This document shows positions 1 through 5,515 of a stretch of DNA of 11,606 nt, piece after piece. The notes under the pieces were generated by a model that made no database searches, was not told the DNA's origin, and saw only the letters and a program-made list of their open reading frames with translations. Position 1 is the first letter of the stretch, and every line of letters begins with the position of its first letter. Source of the stretch: Deltaproteobacteria bacterium (GTDB lineage: Bacteria; Desulfobacterota; B13-G15; RBG-16-54-18); NCBI GenBank assembly GCA_003646745.1, contig QMLM01000032.1, positions 1 to 11,606 of the forward strand, in the 5' to 3' direction. The translations under genes and the position numbers were made by a program.

Positions 1-642
1 GGGAACATCTGCCTCACCAGCAATAGCCCTGGCAAGCAGTGTCTTGCCTGTTCCCGGGGGGCCTACCAACAAGATCCCCTTGGGTATCCTCCCTCCTAGC
101 TTGGTAAACTTCTGAGGATCTTTTAAAAATTCGATAATTTCACTTACCTCTTCCTTTGACTCCTCTATGCCGGCCACGTCTTTGAAGGTGACTCTCTTGC
201 CTTGATCCTTGAGAAATACCCTTGCACGGCTCTTTCCAAAGGACATAGCCTTGCCGCCCCCAATCTGCATCTGCCTCATAAAGAATATCCAGACCCCGAT
301 CAACAGCAGCATAGGAAGCCATGAGATCAGCACAGAGTGCCAAATGGATGATTCCTCTTTAGGTTTAGCCGCTATCTTGACCCCCTTTTCCCGCAACATC
401 TTTACCAGATCCGGATCATTAGGGGCGAAGGTCTTGAAAGGGGTCCCGTTGGTGAATTTGCCCGATATCTTACTTCCTTGTATGGTTACACTTGCCACTT
501 CGCCTGAGGAGACTGCGGTGACGAAATCACTGAAGATTACTTCCCTTTCCTTTTGCCTTTTGGGTGAAAAGGAGTTAAAGACTAGGATCATCATTAGACC
601 GAGAAATAACCAAAAGATCAAACTCTTATGTATTTGCCCCAT
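1..642 (-). CDS. ftsH: ATP-dependent zinc metalloprotease FtsH, N-terminal part (cut by window edge)
   Basis: FtsH is a membrane-anchored AAA+ protease that extracts and degrades misfolded or regulatory membrane and cytosolic proteins. The 214 codons visible hold the usual N-terminal layout: a first membrane segment at about residues 8-24, a periplasmic domain at about 33-100, a second membrane segment at about 103-122, a linker ending in the FKDVAG motif (153-158), and the Walker A motif GPPGTGKT at 194-201. The reading frame is open at position 1, so Walker B, the second region of homology and the HEXXH zinc protease site lie outside the window. The ATG at 642 is preceded by GTGAGG about 6 bases upstream and places the first membrane helix correctly. 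The gene is transcribed away from the trp leader and has its own promoter. Identification is firm; the truncation is only the window edge. Confidence 0.95.
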   Translation of the reverse strand, partial: MGQIHKSLIFWLFLGLMMILVFNSFSPKRQKEREVIFSDFVTAVSSGEVASVTIQGSKISGKFTNGTPFKTFAPNDPDLVKMLREKGVKIAAKPKEESSIWHSVLISWLPMLLLIGVWIFFMRQMQIGGGKAMSFGKSRARVFLKDQGKRVTFKDVAGIEESKEEVSEIIEFLKDPQKFTKLGGRIPKGILLVGPPGTGKTLLARAIAGEADVP

Positions 643-678
643 TGTAACCTCACAAATTTTTGATAGACGATTTTTAAA

Positions 679-707
679 TTAATAACATAATTTGGAGGAT
701 TTATCAA
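679..707 (-). promoter_or_regulatory. Predicted sigma70-type promoter of ftsH
   Basis: On the minus strand, TTGATA (702-707, five of six consensus bases) is followed by a 17-base spacer and TATTAA (679-684) carrying an extended TG one base upstream. The start of transcription would fall about 30 bases before the ftsH ATG. The assignment rests on consensus match and spacing only. Confidence 0.55.
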
Positions 708-740
708 CAAAAATGGAGAAGGGGGTTTGAGGATTTTTTG

Positions 741-769
741 TTGACATCTTTTTGATCTTGTGGTAGTAA
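741..769 (+). promoter_or_regulatory. Predicted promoter of the trp leader
   Basis: A perfect -35 box TTGACA (741-746) is followed by a 17-base spacer and TAGTAA (764-769), a weak -10 box helped by an extended TG at 761-762. Transcription would begin near 776, about 20 bases before the leader peptide start, which is the usual arrangement for an attenuated operon. It is divergent from the ftsH promoter. Confidence 0.6.
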
Positions 770-796
770 CTATCTTCATCAAGAGGGAAAGGCGCA

Positions 797-853
797 ATGT
801 TTAACTGTTTCTATAAGTGGTACTGGTGGTGGGAAAGGGAGGCTGCCCACTGA
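797..853 (+). CDS. trpL: Tryptophan-rich leader peptide of the trpB attenuator
   Basis: This 18-codon ORF encodes MFNCFYKWYWWWEREAAH. Four of the 18 codons are TGG (codons 8, 10, 11 and 12), far above any chance expectation for the rarest amino acid. A Shine-Dalgarno-like GAGGG at 783-787 lies about 9 bases before the ATG, and a promoter lies just upstream. The TGA stop at 851-853 falls directly after a sequence that can pair with the 5' arm of the following terminator. This is the classical trp leader arrangement, in which ribosome stalling on Trp codons reports on charged tRNA-Trp. The peptide itself is presumably not functional; its translation is the sensor. Sequence, spacing and structure agree, so confidence is high although it is short. 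Confidence 0.88.
   Translation: MFNCFYKWYWWWEREAAH
829..850 (+). promoter_or_regulatory. Attenuator helix 1:2 (pause hairpin)
   Basis: GTGGG (829-833), formed by the last two Trp codons and the next base, can pair with CCCAC (846-850) around a 12-base loop. The position corresponds to the 1:2 pause hairpin of classical trp attenuators, which holds RNA polymerase until the ribosome catches up. The stem is only 5 bp, so this is the weakest element of the set. Confidence 0.5.
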
Positions 854-888
854 CCAGTTCCTGTTGTTGAGTGAGGCCGTGGGCAGCT
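841..888 (+). promoter_or_regulatory. Attenuator helix 2:3 (antiterminator)
   Basis: GCTGCCCAC (842-850), the last three sense codons of the leader peptide, is perfectly complementary to GTGGGCAGC (879-887), with one more G-U pair outside. When a ribosome stalls on the upstream Trp codons this 9-bp helix can form and sequester most of the 5' arm of terminator 1. A ribosome that reaches the TGA at 851 would cover segment 2 and prevent it. Confidence 0.8.
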
Positions 889-911
889 CGGAGGCAGCCC
901 ACGGCTTTTTT
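876..911 (+). terminator. Attenuator helix 3:4, intrinsic terminator 1
   Basis: GCCGTGGGC (876-884) pairs perfectly with GCCCACGGC (897-905) around a 12-base loop and is followed directly by six T (906-911), a textbook Rho-independent terminator. Its 5' arm overlaps segment 3 of the antiterminator, so the two helices exclude each other. Confidence 0.88.
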
Positions 912-930
912 CAGCACAAAAGCCATGGGT
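897..930 (+). promoter_or_regulatory. Attenuator helix 4:5 (second antiterminator)
   Basis: The 3' arm and U-tract of terminator 1 (897-909) can pair with the 5' arm of terminator 2 (918-930). The helix has 12 pairs (one of them G-U) and a single C-A mismatch at 902/925, closed by an 8-base loop (910-917). It includes GGCTTTT against AAAAGCC. No U-tract follows it, so it would not terminate. It competes with both terminators and can form only when segment 4 is released by helix 2:3. It is inferred from complementarity alone. Confidence 0.7.
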
Positions 931-958
931 ATGAAAGGTGCTCATGGCTTTTTTTGTG
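915..958 (+). terminator. Attenuator helix 5:6, intrinsic terminator 2
   Basis: Bases 918-930 pair with 940-952 over 13 positions (two of them G-U) around a 9-base loop. The stem includes AAAAGCCATG against CATGGCTTTT and runs into seven T (949-955); an outer CAC/GTG (915-917, 956-958) flanks it. It is a second intrinsic terminator only a few bases after the first and still far upstream of trpB. Unless helix 4:5 disables it, it would block read-through from the leader promoter. Confidence 0.82.
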
Positions 959-1049
959 AGGGTGTGGTCGTGCTAAATTAATCTTTGTATAAAAATTGAT
1001 ATTATGATATCGCTTGAGTAAGGAGGCCATTTAAGACTTTCATACAAGG
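959..1049 (+). other. AT-rich untranslated stretch between the terminators and the second RNA element
   Basis: No ORF with a plausible start is visible here. A Shine-Dalgarno-like AAGGAGG at 1020-1026 has no usable start codon at the right distance. TATGAT at 1003-1008 resembles a -10 box but lacks a convincing -35 at 16-18 bases. An internal trpB promoter therefore cannot be excluded but is not well supported. Confidence 0.4.
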
Positions 1050-1138
1050 GGGTGAGAGTAATTTTCTGTATTTGAGGGTAGTTGCCCTGTGAGGAGGGGC
1101 AGAAAATAACGATTCACCGCTATTAAAAAGGAGGGCAA
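1050..1138 (+). promoter_or_regulatory. Candidate structured RNA element overlapping the trpB ribosome binding site
   Basis: GGTGA (1051-1055) pairs with TCACC (1114-1118), and inside it ATTTTCTG (1061-1068) pairs perfectly with CAGAAAAT (1100-1107), separated by a small internal loop. Within the enclosed region TTGCCCT (1082-1088) is exactly complementary to AGGGCAA (1132-1138), which contains the 3' part of the trpB Shine-Dalgarno sequence. The same CCCT can instead pair locally with AGGG (1075-1078). The arrangement suggests either an open state or a pseudoknot that masks the ribosome binding site. I do not recognise it as a known riboswitch or T-box. Confidence 0.45.
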
Positions 1139-1140
1139 AG

Positions 1141-2499
1141 ATGGAAAGGTCAATGTATTTCCTCGATCAAAAGGACATGCCGACCCACTGGTATAACATA
1201 CAGGCCGATTTACCAGAGCCACTGCCACCAGTTTTGCACCCTGTAACGAAAAAACCGATAGGCCCAGAGGACTTGGCCCCCCTATTTCCCATGGAGCTCA
1301 TTAAACAGGAGGTAAGTACTGAGCGCTGGATTGAGATCCCGGAGGAGGTAAGGGAAGTCTACTGTACCTGGAGACCAACAGTACTTCATCGGGCCCGCCG
1401 GTTGGAGAAGGCCTTGGACACACCAGCGAAGATCTTTTACAAATATGAGGGCACAAACCAGGCCGGCAGCCACAAACCCAACACCGCCGTAGCTCAGGCA
1501 TATTATAACAAGAAAGAGGGCATCAAGCGGATTACCACCGAGACCGGTGCAGGCCAGTGGGGAAGTGCTTTAGCCATGAGCTGCGCATTCTTTGACATAG
1601 AGTGTAAGGTCTACATGGTCAAGATCAGCTATGAACAAAAGCCCTACCGACGTATCGCAATGGAGACTTGGGGAGCTAAAGTCGTCCCCAGCCCCAGCCC
1701 GGATACCAAAGCAGGCAGAGAAATGCTGGAGAAATGGCCGGATTGTCCAGGCAGTTTAGGGCTTGCCATCAGCGAAGCTGTAGAGGATGCGGTAAGTCGG
1801 GACGACACCCACTATTCTCTGGGCAGCGTTCTCAATCATGTCCTCCTCCATCAGACCATTGTGGGAGAAGAGACCAGGAAACAGATGGAGATGGCAGATG
1901 CCTACCCAGATATTATCATAGGCTGCATTGGAGGAGGGTCAAACTTCGCGGGGCAGTTCTTGCCCTGGATAAGGGATAAGATAAGTGGAGAGAAACCAGA
2001 CTTGCGCATTATCTGTGTTGAACCTGAAGCCTGCCCCACCATGACCAAAGGAATATATACCTATGACTTCGGTGATACAGCCGGGATGACGCCTCTGCTC
2101 AAGATGCACACCTTGGGCCACACGTTTGTTCCTCCTCCGATTCATGCGGGTGGTTTGCGCTACCATGGAATGGCACCTATTATATGCCATCTCTATAACC
2201 TAGGCTTGATAGAGGTCCAAGCGGCGCACCAGACAGCTGTCTTTGAGGCGGGGGTTAAATTTGCCCGTACCGAAGGGATTATCACTGGCCCTGAGCCGTG
2301 CCATGACCTCAAGGTGGCAATCGATGAGGCATTGAAGTGTAAGGAATCCGGTGAGTCAAAGACGATCTTGATCGCCCACAGTGGACACGGCCACTTCGAT
2401 TTGGCCGCCTATGATGCCTACTTGTCGGGTAAGCTCAAAGACTATGCCTACCCAGAGGAAGAAATAAAGAAGGCGATGGCTGAAATTCCTAAGGTCTAA
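1141..2499 (+). CDS. trpB: Tryptophan synthase beta chain, TrpB2 type
   Basis: This PLP enzyme joins indole and L-serine to make L-tryptophan. The 452-aa length, with a long N-terminal extension, marks the TrpB2 group rather than the roughly 400-aa TrpB1 that pairs with TrpA. Visible motifs are the PLP-binding lysine K112 in AGSHKPNTA, the catalytic glutamate E135 in ETGAGQWG, and the phosphate-binding loop GGGSN at 264-268. The ATG is preceded by AAGGAGGG about 5 bases upstream. No trpA or other trp gene lies next to it, which fits a stand-alone indole-using or indole-salvaging TrpB2. The upstream Trp-codon leader indicates control by tryptophan supply, which supports a real role in Trp formation. 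A downstream terminator ends the transcript. Some TrpB2 proteins may use other substrates, so physiological specificity is inferred. Confidence 0.93.
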   Translation: MERSMYFLDQKDMPTHWYNIQADLPEPLPPVLHPVTKKPIGPEDLAPLFPMELIKQEVSTERWIEIPEEVREVYCTWRPTVLHRARRLEKALDTPAKIFYKYEGTNQAGSHKPNTAVAQAYYNKKEGIKRITTETGAGQWGSALAMSCAFFDIECKVYMVKISYEQKPYRRIAMETWGAKVVPSPSPDTKAGREMLEKWPDCPGSLGLAISEAVEDAVSRDDTHYSLGSVLNHVLLHQTIVGEETRKQMEMADAYPDIIIGCIGGGSNFAGQFLPWIRDKISGEKPDLRIICVEPEACPTMTKGIYTYDFGDTAGMTPLLKMHTLGHTFVPPPIHAGGLRYHGMAPIICHLYNLGLIEVQAAHQTAVFEAGVKFARTEGIITGPEPCHDLKVAIDEALKCKESGESKTILIAHSGHGHFDLAAYDAYLSGKLKDYAYPEEEIKKAMAEIPKV

Positions 2500-2517
2500 G
2501 GACAGAGTTTTTCCTTA

Positions 2518-2566
2518 ACGGTGCACTCGCAGGCCTATCCTCTGGGGGCTGCGAGTGCACCGTTTT
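2518..2566 (+). terminator. Strong intrinsic terminator after trpB
   Basis: A perfect 15-bp stem pairs 2518-2532 (ACGGTGCACTCGCAG) with 2549-2563 around a 16-base loop and is followed by a short T-run (2563-2566). It begins 18 bases after the trpB stop. It lies just before the ribosome binding site of the next small gene, so that gene is either expressed by read-through or from a promoter I cannot see. Confidence 0.85.
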
Positions 2567-2584
2567 AACCATGGAGGCAAAAGA

Positions 2585-2851
2585 TTGATCGAGCAGTATG
2601 ACGACAAGACAATTAGATGTCCCAGGGTGGGTGGTGAGGTCAATTTTCGGTTTTGCCGCTTAGAGAATAATATGCTTCCCTGCAGATTTATAGTCGGTTG
2701 TTGGCGGATGTACTTGGATATAAATAAGTTTTTGCAAGACCATTACTCCGAGGAAGAGTTAAATCGCGTGTTTACCCCCCCAAAGCCGAAGGTTGAGAGC
2801 TTGGTGGATTTGATCGAAAAGGCGAAAAAAGCAAAACAGCAAGATGACTAG
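2585..2851 (+). CDS. Small four-cysteine conserved-looking protein of unknown function
   Basis: The TTG at 2585 is chosen as start because GGAGG (2573-2577) lies 7 bases upstream. An in-frame GTG at 2555 sits inside the 3' arm of the trpB terminator and has no ribosome binding site. The 88-aa product has cysteines at 12, 24, 33 and 39 in the context RCPRVGGEV, FCRLEN, LPCRF and GCW, a pattern suggesting zinc or Fe-S binding. The C-terminal third is charged and probably helical, ending in a lysine-rich tail. No signal peptide or membrane segment is seen. I have an impression of similar CRxEN/PC/CW proteins in deltaproteobacteria but cannot name a family. Its position just after trpB may or may not be functional, given the terminator between them. 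Confidence 0.72.
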   Translation: MIEQYDDKTIRCPRVGGEVNFRFCRLENNMLPCRFIVGCWRMYLDINKFLQDHYSEEELNRVFTPPKPKVESLVDLIEKAKKAKQQDD

Positions 2852-2889
2852 AGGAGAGATCTTGGCTCCCTCGAGGGATAAAAAGAAGC

Positions 2890-2918
2890 TTGACAAGGGT
2901 AAGATTGTGATTTATTTT
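2890..2918 (+). promoter_or_regulatory. Predicted promoter of the thiolase-DUF35 operon
   Basis: A perfect TTGACA (2890-2895) is followed by a 17-base spacer and TATTTT (2913-2918). A TACAAT at 2918-2923 is a closer -10 match but would need a 22-base spacer. The dyad described separately covers the spacer and -10 region. Confidence 0.5.
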
Positions 2919-2927
2919 ACAATCTAA
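2900..2927 (+). promoter_or_regulatory. Operator-like inverted repeat upstream of the thiolase gene
   Basis: TAAGATTGT (2900-2908) and ACAATCTAA (2919-2927) are inverted repeats matching at 8 of 9 positions with a 10-base spacer, laid over the promoter spacer and -10 box. This geometry suits a dimeric repressor such as a TetR-type regulator, common for acyl-CoA metabolism genes. No regulator gene is adjacent. A weak terminator reading is possible, because a T-run follows, but the stem is AT-rich. Confidence 0.45.
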
Positions 2928-2963
2928 TTTTTTGACTTTTGTGACCGAATAGGGGGTACAATT

Positions 2964-4136
2964 ATGAAGAGGGTTGCGATTATAGGGGTGGGGCAGAGTG
3001 CTTTTGTCCGAGGATATGAAGGGTCTATCCGGGAGTTGGCCTTTGAGGGTTTTAAGGAGGCGATGGAGGATGCCAAGATATCGGTTAAGGATATAGATGC
3101 CTCCATCATCTGCTCTGCCCCAGAATATGATAAACAGAGGTCACCTGCCGGGGTAATTGTCGAATACCTTGGTCTTATCCCTCAACCCACTTGTTATGTC
3201 GAGACCGTATGTTCTTCCAGTAGTACAGGATTGATGGTGGCCTATTCTATGATCCAAGCCGCACTCTATGATGTGGTCGCAGTCATTGGGTTTCAGAAGA
3301 TGTCAGAGATCTCCTCAATGGAGGTCCAAGAGAGGATGGGAAGGGGTGCTGATATTCAGTGGGAATCTCCCTTCGGGACAATGATGCCAGCATATTATGC
3401 CATGTACGCCCGGGCTTATATGGAGGAATATGGGCTGACCCTTGATGACCTAGCTAAGGTGAGGGTTAAGGCAGCTACCTATGGTCAGATAAACGAGAAG
3501 GCGGTCTACCGAAAGCCGGTAACATTGGAGGACTTCACCGATCCGGAGAGTCGGCTGGCAGCCCCGGTGGCAGATCCGTTGAGGGTAGGTGATTGCTGTG
3601 CCAATGCAGATGGCAGCTCATGTGTTATCGTAGCCAATGGGGAAAAGGCCAAGGCCATGTGTGAGAGACCGGTGTGGATTTTAGGTCTAGGAGCCGCCTC
3701 TGAAGCGGTTAATATGGCGGGAAGACCTGATCTCACCCGTGGTTTAAGGGTGGGAATTGAGGCAGGGGAAAAGGCCTACAAGATGGCAGGGGTAACTCCT
3801 AAAGATATCGATGTTGCTGAAGTCCATGACTGCTTCACCATTGCTGAGATAATGGCCTATGAGAACCTAGGCTTTGCCAAGCCGGGTGAGGGCAGGGACC
3901 TCATCAGGTCAAAAGAGACCTACAAGGAGGGCAGCATCCCGGTCAATGTAGATGGTGGGCTTCTCTCCAAAGGACATCCCATTGGGGCCACCGGAGGCTC
4001 GCAGATTAGGACAATTGTTAAGCAACTTAGGGGAGAGGCGGGACAGATGCAGGTCAAAGACCCTGCTATCGGTTTAATTCACAATATCGGTGGTGTTGGT
4101 CTATATGGAAATGTAACCATATTAGGGAGAGAATAG
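2964..4136 (+). CDS. Thiolase family protein (SCP2/acetyl-CoA acetyltransferase-like)
   Basis: Thiolases condense or cleave acyl-CoA thioesters through a cysteine nucleophile. In this 390-aa protein the nucleophile is C83 in ETVCSSSSTGL. The histidine motifs are EVHDCF (H288) and KGHPIGATGGSQ (H338), and the C-terminal segment HNIGG (H373) stands where classical thiolases carry the second Cys (CxG motif). That pattern is typical of the SCP2-like/archaeal-type thiolases that work with a DUF35 partner, which follows here with no intervening base. Known pairs of this kind act in archaeal acetoacetyl-CoA formation, in benzoylsuccinyl-CoA thiolysis (BbsA/BbsB) and in steroid side-chain cleavage. 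The substrate here cannot be told from sequence. Start ATG at 2964; the upstream AGGGGG is close to it. Confidence 0.88.
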   Translation: MKRVAIIGVGQSAFVRGYEGSIRELAFEGFKEAMEDAKISVKDIDASIICSAPEYDKQRSPAGVIVEYLGLIPQPTCYVETVCSSSSTGLMVAYSMIQAALYDVVAVIGFQKMSEISSMEVQERMGRGADIQWESPFGTMMPAYYAMYARAYMEEYGLTLDDLAKVRVKAATYGQINEKAVYRKPVTLEDFTDPESRLAAPVADPLRVGDCCANADGSSCVIVANGEKAKAMCERPVWILGLGAASEAVNMAGRPDLTRGLRVGIEAGEKAYKMAGVTPKDIDVAEVHDCFTIAEIMAYENLGFAKPGEGRDLIRSKETYKEGSIPVNVDGGLLSKGHPIGATGGSQIRTIVKQLRGEAGQMQVKDPAIGLIHNIGGVGLYGNVTILGRE

Positions 4137-4571
4137 ATGGCTAAAAAAGAAGAACAAGATACCAGATTTAGTAAGTTTGGTACGGTGAGTTTTACCTCTA
4201 TTACGAAGACAAACGACTTTATAGACTACTTAGAGGAGGGGAAGGTCATGGGGACAAGGTGTAAAAATTGTGGCAAGACCTTCTTTCCTCCTCGCGTTGA
4301 TTGCTATAATTGCCTCTGCAGTGATATAGAGTGGTTCGAAATTTCGGGCAGGGGCAGACTTTTGAGCTACACAAAGCTGATGTTTGCTCCCGTCGGTTTC
4401 GAGGATGATTTGCCTTATATGCTAGGGTTGGCAGATTTCGGTGATTTTAAGGTCTTTGGGAGAGTGAGTAAAGAGATTCCCGAAGAGGAAATAAAGGTAG
4501 CAATGGAGGTAGTGCCCCGCGTGGTAAAGTTGCCTGAAGGTCGCATCACCTATGAGTTGACCAAGGCCTAA
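4137..4571 (+). CDS. DUF35 zinc-ribbon/OB-fold protein, thiolase partner
   Basis: The start codon follows the thiolase stop directly (TAG then ATG), with AGGGAGAG inside the thiolase 3' end as ribosome binding site, so translation is coupled. The 144-aa protein has a rubredoxin-like zinc ribbon with C42-x2-C45 and C56-x2-C59 (GTRCKNCG and DCYNCLC) preceded by a helical N-terminus. An OB-fold follows from about residue 68 with the typical GRGRLLSYT strand. DUF35 proteins bridge thiolase dimers and help bind or channel CoA substrates, as in BbsA and the archaeal thiolase/HMG-CoA synthase complex. No HMG-CoA synthase or acyl-CoA ligase gene is in the window. Family call is firm; the pathway is unknown. 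Confidence 0.88.
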   Translation: MAKKEEQDTRFSKFGTVSFTSITKTNDFIDYLEEGKVMGTRCKNCGKTFFPPRVDCYNCLCSDIEWFEISGRGRLLSYTKLMFAPVGFEDDLPYMLGLADFGDFKVFGRVSKEIPEEEIKVAMEVVPRVVKLPEGRITYELTKA

Positions 4572-4594
4572 GGAAAAATCCCTTATGCCCTTTT
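4565..4594 (+). terminator. Probable terminator at the convergent junction
   Basis: GGC plus TAAGG (4565-4567, 4569-4573) pairs with CCTTA plus GCC (4581-4585, 4587-4589), with one mismatch, around a 7-base loop. CTTTT follows. It would end the thiolase-DUF35 transcript within the last codons of the oppositely oriented radical SAM gene, from which only 11 bases separate it. The minus-strand side lacks a clear U-tract. Confidence 0.5.
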
Positions 4595-5515
4595 GGCTAC
4601 CTCATAGTACAACCTCTGGTTAAAGACCCGGTATTTAATCTTTCCTTCTTTGGTAAGTTTATCCAAAATCTTTATTATCTCTAGATCATGGATACCGAGG
4701 ATCTTGGAGAGGTCATCTGGGGTTACAGGTCTGCGTTGGATAAGGCGTATAACTTTCTCCTCTAGATTCTCCGAGGGGATTCTGTGTCCATGCCCTTCGA
4801 ACTCCGCTATAATCTCTGTACCTTCACCTAATGCTGTCCGAACCTTCTCCAAGCGCTTGGGGGTAAGGGGGAAGGCATAATCCTCCACCGAAGGCCTTAC
4901 CACTGTATTTAGTTGTACCTTATCGGGTCGGATGGCCTGGATGGCTTCTTTTAATGCCTCTATCTCTTCTGCTGCGTCGTTCACGCCCCTGCACAAGAGG
5001 ATCTCCAGCCAGATCCGGCCCTTATATTCTTTGCGGAAGTCTACCAGCCCCTGGATGATATCCTTGATCTCTAATGAGGGATGAGGCCTGTTGATGGTAT
5101 GAAAGACATAAGGGGTAGCCGCATCTAAGGATGGCATCACCACGTCAGCGAGCAAGAGTTCCTTTCTCACTTCCTCCCGAGATAGGAGAGAACCATTGGT
5201 AATGACGGCCAGAGGGAGGGAGGTCAATTCCTTTATCCCCTGAATGACCTCTCCCGTCTTGAGGTTAAGAGTTGGTTCCCCTGAGCCGGAGATGGCGATA
5301 TAGTCCACATCGTTCTCCCAGTCTTTGAGGGCCTCCTTTATGTCCTGCAGGATGGAAGAGGCGGGGATGTATTCCCGACGCTCGACGCTCTGGTGGGTAG
5401 TTCTGCCGATTTGGCAGTAGATACAATCATAGCTGCAGACCTTTTTCGGGACTAGATCCACCCCCAGCGATATCCCCAGACGCCGGGAGGGGACGGGACC
5501 ATATGTATACTTCAC
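4583..5515 (-). CDS. Radical SAM protein with C-terminal winged helix
   Basis: This 310-aa protein begins with the YGPVPSRRLGISLGVD segment typical of the COG0731-like radical SAM group. The [4Fe-4S]/SAM motif is CSYDCIYC (C27, C31, C34). A GSGEPTLN stretch near residues 96-103 matches the SAM-contacting glycine-rich motif. The last 55 or so residues (from about EEKVIRLIQRR) look like a winged-helix DNA- or RNA-binding domain. COG0731 includes archaeal wyosine-base synthase relatives, but bacterial members of this form have no settled function. The GTG start overlaps the Nudix stop in a GTGA arrangement, with GAGAGG about 8 bases before it, so it is translated as the last gene of a five-gene operon. 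Confidence 0.85.
   Translation of the reverse strand: MKYTYGPVPSRRLGISLGVDLVPKKVCSYDCIYCQIGRTTHQSVERREYIPASSILQDIKEALKDWENDVDYIAISGSGEPTLNLKTGEVIQGIKELTSLPLAVITNGSLLSREEVRKELLLADVVMPSLDAATPYVFHTINRPHPSLEIKDIIQGLVDFRKEYKGRIWLEILLCRGVNDAAEEIEALKEAIQAIRPDKVQLNTVVRPSVEDYAFPLTPKRLEKVRTALGEGTEIIAEFEGHGHRIPSENLEEKVIRLIQRRPVTPDDLSKILGIHDLEIIKILDKLTKEGKIKYRVFNQRLYYEVAKRA

Noticed and set aside
209..682. Plus-strand ORF of 157 codons
   Set aside because: It is antisense to the clear ftsH coding frame and shows no recognisable domain.
1020..1073. Second small leader ORF after AAGGAGG or from the GTG at 1052
   Set aside because: No start codon lies at a suitable distance from AAGGAGG, and the GTG frame is 7 codons long without amino-acid bias.
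1050..1138. T-box riboswitch for tRNA-Trp
   Set aside because: The element is too short, I see no T-box sequence matching the consensus, no Stem I of the usual size and no specifier loop, and no terminator follows it.
2555..2584. Upstream GTG start for the small cysteine protein
   Set aside because: It lies in the terminator stem with no ribosome binding site; the TTG at 2585 has GGAGG at ideal spacing.
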